The notes under the pieces are model-generated. The model was not told where the DNA came from, did no database searches, and saw only the letters and a program-made list of their open reading frames with translations. A stretch of DNA of 64,000 nt from Methylacidimicrobium sp. B4 (GTDB lineage Bacteria > Verrucomicrobiota > Verrucomicrobiia > Methylacidiphilales > Methylacidiphilaceae): the NCBI RefSeq assembly GCF_017310545.1, contig NZ_CP066203.1, forward strand, positions 2,294,001-2,358,000, in the 5' to 3' direction. This document shows positions 45,952-54,310 of this stretch, piece after piece. The number at the start of each line of letters is the position of its first letter. Position 1 is the first letter of the stretch. A program made the translations under genes and the position numbers.

Positions 45952-46471
45952 CGGGAAAACAGCTCTACCTCTTTGCCGAGCGCCTCTCGACCGCGCAAAT
46001 GGCCAGCAATCAGCTTCGCCTCTACTTTTCGGCTTTGGCCTATGCCCTGGTCGAAGCGCTGCGACGGCTGGCTCTGCAAGGAACGGAGTGGGCCAACGCC
46101 CAGGTCGACACCCTCCGGCTCAAGCTCGTCAAGATCGGCACGCTGGTCCGTGTCAGCGTCCGACGCGTCCTCTTGTCGATGAGCAGCGCCTATCCTTGGA
46201 AGCACCTCTTCACCCACGTCTTCCAGATGCTGCGTTGCTGAGCATCCCTGAAAACCAGAGCGCTTCCCCCTGCAGTAGAGCCTCCCATCGGGCGGAGCCT
46301 TGTTCCCAAAGCGGATTTTTGCCCTTTACAGAGCTCGCATTAAGCCAAATCGAGCAAAAATCTTGCTCCATCCCCACTCACGAAGACCCTTTCCTCGCCG
46401 AACATCCTCGCAATCGACTCGGCCCTTCCTTTCTTGCGCGAAAGCTCGCGTTGGTGAGAAATGGCGGCTAG

Positions 46472-46684
46472 CTCTCGGCGCTGAGCGCCATAAGCTACCC
46501 ATGGCCGCCCGAGTCCTTCTTCACCAACCCACCCAAAGAAACGCACATTGCTGCAATCGATGGGGCGGCCGGTGTCAAGATGATGCTCGGCGGCCTGGCG
46601 GTCGGCATTCGTGAGCGCACGCGCGCATTCGACCGACGCGAGGAAGCTCTTCACTTCTCTTTGCGATTGCGTTGCTTTGGGCAT
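46472..46684 (-). pseudogene. hypothetical protein, C-terminus cut by the IS1380 element
   Basis: A minus-strand reading of 71 residues starting MPKATQSQREVKSFL and continuing ADRQAAEHHLDTGRPIDCSN before it enters the right end of the IS1380 element at 46471. It looks coding but no family is recognised and the natural end is missing. Confidence 0.35.
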
Positions 46685-47367
46685 GCTGCTTCCTATGGCA
46701 CCCCGGCTGATGGATCCAGGCGGGGCTTGCCGATCTCCGGCGGGCCATCTTACATCGTTCTATTCCCCATGCGCCAGACGGCAAGAACCGAGGCCAGCAA
46801 GGTCGCCTGGCACCCAGACCTCGTTCAAGTGGGACGTAATCAGGGCAAGTAGTCGCGAACGGAGGTGAGCCTCTTCCGCCAATCGGCCATCGCCAAAGAA
46901 TGTTGCCTGGGCCGGACGATCGAAAAAAGCGCCCGCAAGGTGCTGCGGAGATTCCGGTACCGGAAGGGAGAGGCGTTCTTCCTCTTAGGCGGGAAGTGGC
47001 ATCGCGCTCTTCGGGCACTGCCGACTGGACAGAGTGGAGAGGCGGGGCTCCTCGCTGAATTGAGTGGGTAAGGGGAGAGCGGGTTTCGGTTAAGGGATGG
47101 CAAGCTTTTCGCTGCGGCGCTGCCACTGGGTTCGGAAGGGAAGGGGATCTTTTGGCTCTACCCACTCGGAACAGAGAAGAGGCACCGGAACTGCCAAGAT
47201 CGCTTCGGCAAAGCGGTCGCCTCTGCCCCGGCTGGTCGTGAATCACCCGCTTGGGGGTGAGGCAAGGGCGGGGAGCGACTCTCCAACGTCGCTGGCCGAG
47301 CTCGAGCGCAAGTCGCACGGCCGCTTCTTTCCAAGCCAGCGGCGGACCGCAGCCCGCAGAACCCCCG
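46685..47367. other. decayed region with a solo ISL3 end
   Basis: No gene with supporting signals is seen. At 47046-47110 a piece of the ISL3 right end is present (GGCTCCTCGCTGAATTGAGTGGG, slightly longer than quoted, continuing with the GGTTAAGGGATGGCAAG segment). Confidence 0.5.
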
Positions 47368-47706
47368 CTACAGCCAACCTTCCAGCGCCAGCCGGACGAG
47401 GCTGATCACGACGGCACCGCCGACGGCGGAGCCAAAGGAGGGGACGATGAAGCCCGAGACGAGCTTGCCCGTCCAGTAGAGGAGGAGAGCGTTGATCAGG
47501 ACCAGGAAGAGACCGAAGGTCAGGAGGATCAACGGAAAGGAGAGGGTGACGAAGATCGGCTTGAGCAGCGCGTTGATGATGCCGAGCACGAGTGCGGCCA
47601 CCAGCAGGGAAGAGAGGCTTTCGTAGCGGATCCCGATGAACTTGATGTGGGCGGTGACGAAGAGCGCGATCGCCAGGATCAACCAGCGGATCAGGATCGT
47701 TCCCAT
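47368..47706 (-). CDS. small four-helix membrane protein (phage-holin superfamily IV-like)
   Basis: A 112-residue integral membrane protein with four hydrophobic helices: WLILAIALFVTAHI, LLVAALVLGIINALL, LILLTFGLFLVLINALLLYWTG and AVGGAVVISLVRLAL. The pattern with INALLKPI between helices 2 and 3 is that of the PF04020 group, named after mycobacteriophage holins but widespread on bacterial chromosomes with unknown function. The ATG is preceded by a purine-rich GGGGAAAAAGG. It is a single gene between decayed regions. Confidence 0.8.
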   Translation of the reverse strand: MGTILIRWLILAIALFVTAHIKFIGIRYESLSSLLVAALVLGIINALLKPIFVTLSFPLILLTFGLFLVLINALLLYWTGKLVSGFIVPSFGSAVGGAVVISLVRLALEGWL

Positions 47707-48412
47707 GCCGCGCCTTTTTCCCCGGGACCGCTGCGGTTGACAAGCACAAAAGGAATCGGCCGCTTTTCGCGGTCTTCTCCCGCAATGGCCCTGCGCAGGT
47801 TTGCTTTGTCTAACCGGCCAGCAGAGGCATGGGCGTGAGCTGGAGATTCTCCGCTCAAGTCTGACTCCTCCGATGTGGGAAGGCTGCGGGATTGCTAGAG
47901 ACAGGGCAAGGGCGCTGGCGAGCCGCGATTTCTCAGCATTGCCGAGGTTTTGCGCAAACGCACGATCCTGCCCATCGACGGAAATCGCTCCTTGTGCCGA
48001 CCCGATCGATTCCCGAGCTTGCTGCGGCCACTCCCCGCTTTTCCGTGAACCTGGAGCTGCTCTTTCTCTTGAATCCGCTTTTCCGCCTTTGCGGAAAGGA
48101 CGCCATGTCGGCCAATCTCGATGGCGCGGCATTGCCGGAGTGACGACGGTCGCCCGGGAGATGCTGATCCCGACTAGATATGAGGCTTGTGGGGTAGAGG
48201 CGCTCTTTTCCTTTGGAGGCGTTGATCGTCTTGCCCAAACGAGCGCTCATCCACGCGAGCGATCGGGCGATCCGCGTGTGCATCTCCCGGCAAGCCTCCT
48301 GAACTCGCCCTGGCGCTAGACGTCCAAGAGCTGCAGGTTCCGGCTTCGTGGAGCGGATGAAAATGGAAGCCAAGCCTGCGAGCGATCCCAACGAAGGGCA
48401 ATTCCCAGTCGC
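47707..48412. other. intergenic region, no gene seen
   Basis: About 700 bases with open frames on both strands but no recognisable protein, start signal, RNA or IS end. Confidence 0.4.
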
Positions 48413-48967
48413 CTAGGGGGATCCGGCCTGCGCGGGAAGTGCGCGCTCCACGCGATCCGAGGCTCCGTTTCCGGCAGTGCCATTCGAGTTGGACTGCGGC
48501 GGGGCGGCGCGAGACCACTGGATCGCCGCGTAGTAGCCGCTGACGCTATAGTGTACCTGGGAAGATGCAGTCCCTCCAAAGGTGCCGTAGCTACTGTTGC
48601 CCAAGGTTTGCTGCTGCTGGGTTCCGGACCAGTTGCCGGTTGTCCCCGTCACGAACCGATCCGAGCCCAGCAAGATCAAGGCATCCGCTCCAACCTTCTT
48701 GGCCATGGCTACCGCTCGCGTTCTTGGGGAACCGAAAAGTCCGTTCCTGGCGCCAATCAACCCGATGATCACATAGGGCCTGGCGGGAGGGGTCGTATAA
48801 ATGGACATCCCGTTGACCTCGCCATGGGCACCTGAGCCCTGCTTGCCGATCTCAGGGCGTTCGAATGGTTGCCAATCCGCTCGTATTGCTAAGGCTTCGG
48901 GCGTCCCGAAAGCGAGCAGGCCACACGCGAGCGATAGGACAGAAATGGCTCGCTTTGCAGGTTGCAT
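48413..48967 (-). CDS. exported protein of unknown function
   Basis: A 184-residue secreted protein with a signal peptide of about 27 residues ending in ALA. The mature part includes YVIIGLIGARNG, AMAKKVGADALILLGSDRFV and then a Gly/Ser/Thr/Gln-rich low-complexity region and HYSVSGYYAAIQW. A similar KKVGADALILL-type segment is present in the lipoprotein at 17335-17748, so the two may belong to a loose family. A purine-rich GTCGAAGA precedes the ATG. No function is recognised. Confidence 0.6.
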   Translation of the reverse strand: MQPAKRAISVLSLACGLLAFGTPEALAIRADWQPFERPEIGKQGSGAHGEVNGMSIYTTPPARPYVIIGLIGARNGLFGSPRTRAVAMAKKVGADALILLGSDRFVTGTTGNWSGTQQQQTLGNSSYGTFGGTASSQVHYSVSGYYAAIQWSRAAPPQSNSNGTAGNGASDRVERALPAQAGSP

Positions 48968-49606
48968 TCTTCGACCGGACTGACCCTTGGCGACACGGAG
49001 AACTGCACCCCTTATGCGGTTTGCTGGGCAGCGGCGGTAAATGGGCTGGGGTGCGGGTGCGGCAGCCCAGCGCGTCGTTTCGCCTTGAGTCGATCGAGGA
49101 TCGCGGTGGCCGCAAGAGCATCGCCGAAAACCGCGCCCCATTCGCTCACGTTTTAATGGCTGGTGATCCGGAGGTGCCTCGTTCGGAGCGGCACAAGATC
49201 AACGGGAAGGAGAGATGGGCCACGTTGGGCCCAAAGCTTTCGAACCTGGCGTTCGTCTCGCGAAGGCTCCGCCGCCTGGTCAATGAGCGGAGTGAGCCGA
49301 TCCCGGACCGGCTGATCGACGAGCCTCCAGGGCGAGGCTAGGAGTTGGTGTCGACCTCAACCCAGGGCTCGCTGCTGAGCATCCAGATTTGCTCTTCTAC
49401 AGCCATATAGGAAGGAGGCCGCTCGCCAAGGCGCTCCTGCTCACGCGGCCAACTCGTCTATCGTCCTTCCCCTTGGTCCGAGCCCGATAGGAAGCACGGC
49501 TCTGCGGCCGAAAACCTCGGTAGCCAGCAAAAAAGAGGGAACGTTCGTCGATAAACACCAGTCAGCTCCAGGGTCTTGTGAAGTCACCGGGGCTTGGGGT
49601 TGTCGA
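48968..49606. other. intergenic region, no gene seen
   Basis: No convincing gene, RNA or IS end until the ISL3 remnant beginning at 49607. Confidence 0.4.
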
Positions 49607-49760
49607 CGCCTCTTCGCTGTTTCCAGTGGGTAGAGCCGGAAGATCGAGCCGCAACGTTCCGGCTTTGAGGAAGGCGGCAATTCTCAGGGAACGGAAGCTC
49701 CGAAAGCCTCTGGTCGTCCTTTTGGCTCCTTTTCCGGTCCAACTCGGTACATCGGGCCTG
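49607..49760 (-). mobile_element. ISL3 3'-end fragment
   Basis: It begins at the same terminal TCTTCGCTGTTTCCAG and matches the transposase 3' end for about 130 bases before leaving the element near CCGGTCCAACTCGG. With the PIN gene beyond it, it mirrors the composite at 36062-36520 in inverted orientation. Confidence 0.75.
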
Positions 49761-49890
49761 GGGAAGATGCGTCATGGCGCACGACAGCGCGCACAAAATG
49801 CTCACTTACCCGAAGCGGGTGGAGGAGGTGCCGATGGCGGATGGAAGAGGCTATTGGTGGGGCTATTGGTGGTCCAGGCGGGCCTTTCCC

Positions 49891-50289
49891 CTATGGCAGC
49901 AGCCGCGTGGCCTTTCGCTGCTTGGAGAGCAGCGTGACCGCCTTCTTGTCGAAGGAGGCAAAGGTTTCGCCGCCCAGCCACTTGCCTTCATGCGCGATGA
50001 TGCCGTCGGCGAAGTCTCCCCCAGCTTCCAGCAGCGCAAGCCCCGCCTCTGCGGCGGGCCGGTTGACGACGACATTGCCCGTATCCAGTAGCGCCCGGAT
50101 GGCGTTCGAAACCTCTTCCTTCGGCAGCCTGGCGCCCTGCCGCAAGATCCAGACCAGCTCACACAGCGAAGGCAGCGTTACCGCGATCCGCGTCGCACTC
50201 TTGAGCAGGTCGCGTGCCGTCCGGCACTGCGCGGCATCGTCCTGCAAGATCGCACGCGCCAACACGTTCGTGTCGGCGATGATCTTCAT
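49891..50289 (-). CDS. PIN-domain toxin of an AbrB/PIN module
   Basis: A 132-residue VapC/FitB-type PIN ribonuclease: MKIIADTNVLARAI holds the first aspartate, LCELVWIL the glutamate, and DFADGIIAHEG the later acidic residues. Its start overlaps the antitoxin stop by 4 bases, the usual antitoxin-first order. The C-terminal half is duplicated as a remnant at 36062-36245. It is intact and probably functional. Confidence 0.87.
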   Translation of the reverse strand: MKIIADTNVLARAILQDDAAQCRTARDLLKSATRIAVTLPSLCELVWILRQGARLPKEEVSNAIRALLDTGNVVVNRPAAEAGLALLEAGGDFADGIIAHEGKWLGGETFASFDKKAVTLLSKQRKATRLLP

Positions 50290-50552
50290 TTGTCGGGCAA
50301 TCGGCCTGCCCAGCCCGCTGCCGCGATGTCGTTCATCTCCTCGATGGTCAGCGGCTTTTTGAGCCTCACCTTGCCGTCCAGGGAATGAAAAAAGCCGTCA
50401 ATGGTTCCCCTCGGCCGCGCTGCCCGGATCCGCAGCTCGCCACCCGGCAGCTTTTCCACCTCGAGCCGCTCCCCCGGCTCGATACCGAGGTGCTGGAGCA
50501 AGTCCCGCTTGAGCGTAACCTGCCCCTTCACTGTGACCGTAAGCGCCGCCAC
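50286..50552 (-). CDS. AbrB/SpoVT-type antitoxin
   Basis: An 88-residue protein with the swapped-hairpin AbrB domain: LTVTVKGQVTLKRDLLQHLGIEPGERLEVEKL, followed by a C-terminal toxin-binding tail with LTIEEMNDIAAAG. The GTG start at 50552 was chosen because AGGGAGGA is at good spacing; an upstream ATG at 50618 lies within the promoter. It would bind its operator and neutralise the PIN toxin encoded just downstream. Confidence 0.87.
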   Translation of the reverse strand: MAALTVTVKGQVTLKRDLLQHLGIEPGERLEVEKLPGGELRIRAARPRGTIDGFFHSLDGKVRLKKPLTIEEMNDIAAAGWAGRLPDK

Positions 50553-50577
50553 TACGTCCTCCCTGGTTCCATTGCCA

Positions 50578-50606
50578 AAAGTAAGGTAAATATTAATTAC
50601 GGTCAA
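50578..50606 (-). promoter_or_regulatory. promoter and possible operator of the AbrB/PIN module
   Basis: On the minus strand TTGACC (50601-50606) is followed after 17 bases by TACTTT (50578-50583), a weak -10. The AT-rich near-palindrome GTAAATATTAATTAC (50586-50600) fills the spacer and is a candidate AbrB-type operator. Confidence 0.4.
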
Positions 50607-50639
50607 GACGGGAAGCACTTTTCCGGGTCGTGTCGATCC

Positions 50640-50867
50640 GAAGTCCCCAAGGCGTCTTGCACATCCTTGCCCGCTTCGGCTCCGGGCCGTATGGGATCTT
50701 GCGCCGAGGAGTCATCGAAAAACGCCTGGGAAAACTCCCGACCGCCGCGTCGAACCTCCCCTCCTCTCCCCCCAAAAAGCCGTCGAAGACAAATGGCAAG
50801 AACCCTGCTTCCCGCCATCCATTCACCCAAATCCGCTGTCCATACCCACTCCGTTCAGCGGAGAGCC
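50640..50867 (-). repeat. solo ISL3-type end (about 228 bp)
   Basis: This matches the right end of the ISL3 element from around CCGTCGAAGAC to the terminal repeat, which ends at 50867 with TTCAGCGGAGAGCC. The inner part matches the copy at 35890-36070. Just beyond, at about 50880-50924, lies a 45-base IS1380 right-end remnant ending GAATGGCGACTAG. Confidence 0.7.
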
Positions 50868-50920
50868 GTTGGCGATGATCCCTCCCTTCCGCGAAATCTC
50901 GCGTTGGTGAGGAATGGCGA

Positions 50921-52087
50921 CTAGCCAGCCTTGGCTGAGCTTCCTCGGGCTCGAAGCCGCCTGGGGGAGAAGGTCACCTCGCTAACGCCCTGGGCCGCGA
51001 TGTGGGGGGGGAACGGGGCGGCGGTCAGGAGGGCTGCGGCGATCTCCCCGAGGGCCGGAGAGGTCTCGATCCCAAAGCCGCCCAGGGCCGCAACCCAGAA
51101 CAAGCCGGGAAGGTCGGGGTCCCATCCCAAGACCGGGCACTCGTCGGAGACGAAGGAGCGGAGGCCGGCCCAGCGGCGGAGGAAGGAGGTGGGCCCGAGG
51201 GGAAGGGTCGTCGCCTCGGCCAGCCGTTCGAGAAGGATCTGGCAGTCGCGCTCCTCGGGCTGGGCATCGCAGGGGGGGAGGGGAGTCTGGTCGGCGGGGG
51301 AGGCGAGGAGCTCTTCCCCCCAAGGCCGGAAATAGAATCGCTCGTGGACCTCGAGCACCATCGGCCACCGCTCGATCCCGGCTTGGGGATCGGGCCGGAA
51401 GGTCATCACGGTTCTCCGCTTCGGGACGATGCCGAGGGGAGCCGCCCCGGCCATGCGGGCGACCTGGTCGCACCAGGCTCCCGCGGCGTTGACGAGGAGC
51501 GGAGCCGTGAAGGCCCCGGCAGGAGTCTGCACCCGCCAGAGCTCGCCCTTCCTTTCGATCGCCTGAGCTTCCGCGCGGAGCAAGATGCGCCCTCCACGTC
51601 GGAGAAGCCCTTCCTGCAGGGCCTGGAGGAGTGCGGGAAGGTGGATATCCATGCCCCCGGCTTCGAGCACGGCTCCGCCGACGAAGGAGGGCCGCAGGAC
51701 GGGCACTTGGGCGCAGGCCTCCGCGGGAAGAAGGCGCTCGATCGAGGTTCCTTCGGCGGCCATCCTTTCGGCGAAGGAGTCCAGGGCGGGGAGATCGGCC
51801 GGGGAGGCGACGAAGAGAGCATCCCGGGGTGAGGCGAGATTGCGTGCGGGAGGGGCTTCTTGCGGATGCGTAAAGAAGGGCCGGCTGGCGCGGCAGAGGG
51901 CACGCACGGGAGCGGTCCCATGGCTTCCCCGAAAGAAGACGGCGGAGCGGCCGGTCGAATGGTATGCGGCTCTCTCCTCCCGTTCGAGGAGGAGGACCGA
52001 GCGGCCTTTTTGGGCAAGGTGGAATGCGGTGGTGAAGCCGGCGATGCCACCGCCGATCACCAGAGCATCCATGGGGCCGCTCGTCAT
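50921..52087 (-). CDS. DAO-type FAD-dependent oxidoreductase
   Basis: A 388-residue flavoenzyme of the D-amino-acid/glycine oxidase fold. The FAD-binding motif VIGGGIAGFTTAFHLA is at the N-terminus, the second FAD contact is LLVNAAGAWCDQVA, and RRWAGLRSFVSDECPVLGWD and ALGGFGIETSPA form the C-terminal FAD site. Substrate is unknown; sarcosine, glycine, D-amino acids or hydroxy acids are possible. GGAG lies upstream of the ATG at 52087, which follows the lipoprotein gene's stop directly, so they form an operon. Its stop codon lies in an IS1380-end remnant, so the natural C-terminus may have been altered. Confidence 0.82.
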   Translation of the reverse strand: MTSGPMDALVIGGGIAGFTTAFHLAQKGRSVLLLEREERAAYHSTGRSAVFFRGSHGTAPVRALCRASRPFFTHPQEAPPARNLASPRDALFVASPADLPALDSFAERMAAEGTSIERLLPAEACAQVPVLRPSFVGGAVLEAGGMDIHLPALLQALQEGLLRRGGRILLRAEAQAIERKGELWRVQTPAGAFTAPLLVNAAGAWCDQVARMAGAAPLGIVPKRRTVMTFRPDPQAGIERWPMVLEVHERFYFRPWGEELLASPADQTPLPPCDAQPEERDCQILLERLAEATTLPLGPTSFLRRWAGLRSFVSDECPVLGWDPDLPGLFWVAALGGFGIETSPALGEIAAALLTAAPFPPHIAAQGVSEVTFSPRRLRARGSSAKAG

Positions 52088-52492
52088 CTACTTCTCCTCG
52101 GAGCCCTTCTGGAGGCCATTGACGAAGGCATCGACCTTCGCCTTGGCGAAGTCGAGGTTGAGCTGGGCGCGCTTGAGCTCAAGCTTGGCGAGCGAGGCGG
52201 TTTCCTTGGGCGTCTGGTTGCCCTTCATCGTCTCCTGCTCGCGTTCCTGGATGGCCGCGCTGAGGGAGGCCAAGGCCTCTGCCGCGGCGCGCTTCGTCCT
52301 TTCCGAAGGATGGCGCCGGAACTCGGCGATCCGCTCCTCGGCGGTGGTCGCCTTCTGCTCGGCGCTGCAGCCGAAGAAGAAGAGCAGGGGAGCGGCCAGG
52401 ACGAGGAAGCGGGCGATCCGTCGCCAACGAGAGCGCTTGGGAGCGAGCGAGGGCGTGGACGAGGCACGTCGTCGGAATCCATGGCCGGCCAT
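52088..52492 (-). CDS. small lipoprotein with helical body
   Basis: A 134-residue lipoprotein: basic N-terminus, hydrophobic segment and lipobox LFFFGC (Cys at about 42). The mature part is predicted helical and charged (TAEERIAEFRRHPSERTKRAA, LAKLELKRAQLNLDFAKAKVDAF) and may form a coiled coil. The first 25 residues are long for a signal peptide, so the true start may be later. The stop abuts the FAD oxidoreductase start. Function unknown. Confidence 0.6.
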   Translation of the reverse strand: MAGHGFRRRASSTPSLAPKRSRWRRIARFLVLAAPLLFFFGCSAEQKATTAEERIAEFRRHPSERTKRAAAEALASLSAAIQEREQETMKGNQTPKETASLAKLELKRAQLNLDFAKAKVDAFVNGLQKGSEEK

Positions 52493-52564
52493 GCCAGCGA
52501 TCGAAAGCGAAAATCGGTCGGGAGGCGAGCCGGAAATGACCCAAGAGGTCGTCTTCCGGTGGGA

Positions 52565-53356
52565 TCAGACCAGGATCCGGGGATAGAGCTTGGCCGCGAG
52601 GATGGTCAGGGCCGTGAGGGTGATGGCCAGGACCGAGAGGTCGGTGCCCAGGCCGACGGTGCTCGAAGAATGGACGAGCATGAGGGTGCGCAGGGCATCG
52701 ACCAGGTAGGTGAGGGGGTTGATGCGCGAGACGAGGCGGAGCCAGCCCGGCATGAGGTGGATCGGATAGATCGCGTTGCTGGCGAAGAAGAGCGGCATGG
52801 TGAGCAGCTGGCCGATCCCGATGAGGCGTTCGCGCGTCTTGACGAGGCAGGCGACGATCAGGGAGAGGGTAGAAAAGAGAGCCGAGCCGAGGAGGGTGAA
52901 GGCGAGGAGGGCGAGCATCGCTCCCGGCTCCCAGCGGATCTGGACTCCGAGGGCTGCTGACAGGCCGAAGATCACGACCGCCTGCGAAAGGCTGCGGACG
53001 CCGCCGCCGAGCGCCTTTCCCAACACAAGGGTCCAGCGGGGTGCGGGGCTCACGAGGTAGCGGGTCAGAACCCCGGAATCCCTCTCCCAGATCGCGGAGA
53101 TCCCGTAGAAGATCGAGATGAAGAGGGCACTCTGGGCGAGGATGCCCGGTGCGAGGAAATCGAGGTAGGGAAGGCCCCCGGTCGGGATGGCGCGGATCCG
53201 GTCCATCACCTTGCCGAAGATCAGGAGCCAGAGCAGCGGTTGGACGACCCGGGTGAAGAGCTCGATCGGATCGTGGCGCAGCTTCCGGAGCTCCGCTTCC
53301 GCGATCGCGGCGGTCTGGTCCCAGGTCGCCAGCAGCTCGGGAAGTCCCTTAGCCAT
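52565..53356 (-). CDS. ABC-2 type exporter permease
   Basis: A 263-residue ABC-2 membrane protein with six hydrophobic segments; the conserved parts PLLWLLIFGKVMD, YLDFLAPGILAQSALF, ERDSGVLTRYLVSPAPR and SRINPLTYLVDALR match the DrrB/YadH group. It forms the channel of an exporter with the ATPase encoded just upstream; the two genes overlap by 8 bases. Substrates in this group include drugs, lipids and polysaccharides and cannot be told from sequence. Confidence 0.88.
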   Translation of the reverse strand: MAKGLPELLATWDQTAAIAEAELRKLRHDPIELFTRVVQPLLWLLIFGKVMDRIRAIPTGGLPYLDFLAPGILAQSALFISIFYGISAIWERDSGVLTRYLVSPAPRWTLVLGKALGGGVRSLSQAVVIFGLSAALGVQIRWEPGAMLALLAFTLLGSALFSTLSLIVACLVKTRERLIGIGQLLTMPLFFASNAIYPIHLMPGWLRLVSRINPLTYLVDALRTLMLVHSSSTVGLGTDLSVLAITLTALTILAAKLYPRILV

Positions 53357-54182
53357 GGCGCCGGATCGCCTTGCGGGTGCGGAGCGCCTCCGCATACGAG
53401 CTGCCTTCGGAGGGATGAGGCTCGCCCGCGATGTCGAGGAAGACCTCCTCCAAGCTCCGTTGCCCGCTTCCGGAGCGACAGAGCTCCTCGGGAGAGCCGA
53501 GGCGGACGAGCCTTCCCGAGCGGAGAAAGCCAACCGTTTCGCAGAGCTCGCTTGCTTCTTCCATGTAATGGGTGGTGAGGAAGATCGTCATCTGCCAACG
53601 CTCCCGGAGCTCACGCAGGTGGTGCCAGAGGGCTCGTCGGGCGACGGGGTCGAGCCCGGCCGTCGGCTCGTCGAGGAAGAGGATCCTGGGCTGGCTGACG
53701 AGCGCCTGGGCGATCTCGAGCCGGCGGATCATTCCGCCCGAGTAGTGGCGGACGAGCTCCGCGGGCTGCTCGATGCCCATGAACTCGAGGGCTTGCTCGA
53801 TCCGGTCGCGGCGCTCGGAGCGGGGGATGCGGTAGAGCTTGGCCCCGATCGAGAGGTTCTCGTAGCCGGTCAGATCGGGATCGGCGGAGAGCATCTGCGG
53901 GACATAGCCGATGCGGGCGCGGACGGCGATGGGGTCGCGGACCACATCGTGCCCGTCGACGCGGGCGCTCCCCGAAGAGGGGGGGAGCAGGGTGGTGAGC
54001 ATGCGGATCGTGGTCGTCTTGCCCGAGCCGTTGGGTCCGAGAAGTGCGAAGATGGCGCCGGCACGGACCTGAAGCGTCAGCCGGTCGACGGCGCGGAAGG
54101 AGCCGAAGCAGCGGCTGAGCTCCTGCGTTTCGATGGCGAAGGGAGTGGGGGCTTCGGGTACCATCGGGGAGAACCCAGACAT
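53349..54182 (-). CDS. ABC-2 type exporter ATP-binding protein
   Basis: A 277-residue DrrA/CcmA-type ATPase. Walker [10 protein letters not shown], signature [15 protein letters not shown], Walker [13 protein letters not shown] and the switch TTHYMEEAS are intact. The C-terminal tail with [12 protein letters not shown] is typical of the DrrA group. ATG at 54182 starts MSGFSPM; a second ATG at 54164 is possible. It is coupled to the permease gene and divergent from the beta-helix protein gene, sharing a 128-base intergenic region. Confidence 0.9.
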   Translation of the reverse strand: MSGFSPMVPEAPTPFAIETQELSRCFGSFRAVDRLTLQVRAGAIFALLGPNGSGKTTTIRMLTTLLPPSSGSARVDGHDVVRDPIAVRARIGYVPQMLSADPDLTGYENLSIGAKLYRIPRSERRDRIEQALEFMGIEQPAELVRHYSGGMIRRLEIAQALVSQPRILFLDEPTAGLDPVARRALWHHLRELRERWQMTIFLTTHYMEEASELCETVGFLRSGRLVRLGSPEELCRSGSGQRSLEEVFLDIAGEPHPSEGSSYAEALRTRKAIRRHG

Positions 54183-54310
54183 GAGGTGATCCCCACGCGG
54201 GACCATCCTCTTTTTGTCGGGGGCGGCAGAGAATTGCAACCCTTGGAAGCGCAACCCCAAAAGGGAACCGCTTGCTGGACGGTTCCGCTTGAGGCAGTCT
54301 GGCAGGCGGA

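Larger units (their letters stand above)
42984..46241 (+). pseudogene. IS1380 family transposase, interrupted by a group II intron and a nonsense codon
   Basis: The 5' exon is 42984-44049 and the 3' exon 45952-46241; joined they give 451 residues in one frame, a normal length. The N-terminal part shows RVSSDGGAILLREADR, the DDE core includes VVLDLDATDIPLYGHQ, and VLRADSGFCREEIM; the 3' exon has MASNQLRLYFSALAYALVEALRR. One TAA at 43935-43937 interrupts the 5' exon, probably a single base change from a lysine or glutamine codon. So even after splicing the protein would be truncated unless the stop is read through. Confidence 0.88.
42851..46467 (+). mobile_element. IS1380-type element containing a group II intron
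   Basis: The ends are perfect 14-bp inverted repeats (CCGCCATTTCTCAC at 42851-42864 and its complement at 46454-46467), each flanked by CTAG (42847-42850 and 46468-46471), which fits a 4-bp target duplication. Without the 1902-base intron the element would be 1715 bases, a normal IS1380 size. Its single transposase gene is split by the intron and also has a nonsense codon. Confidence 0.88.
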
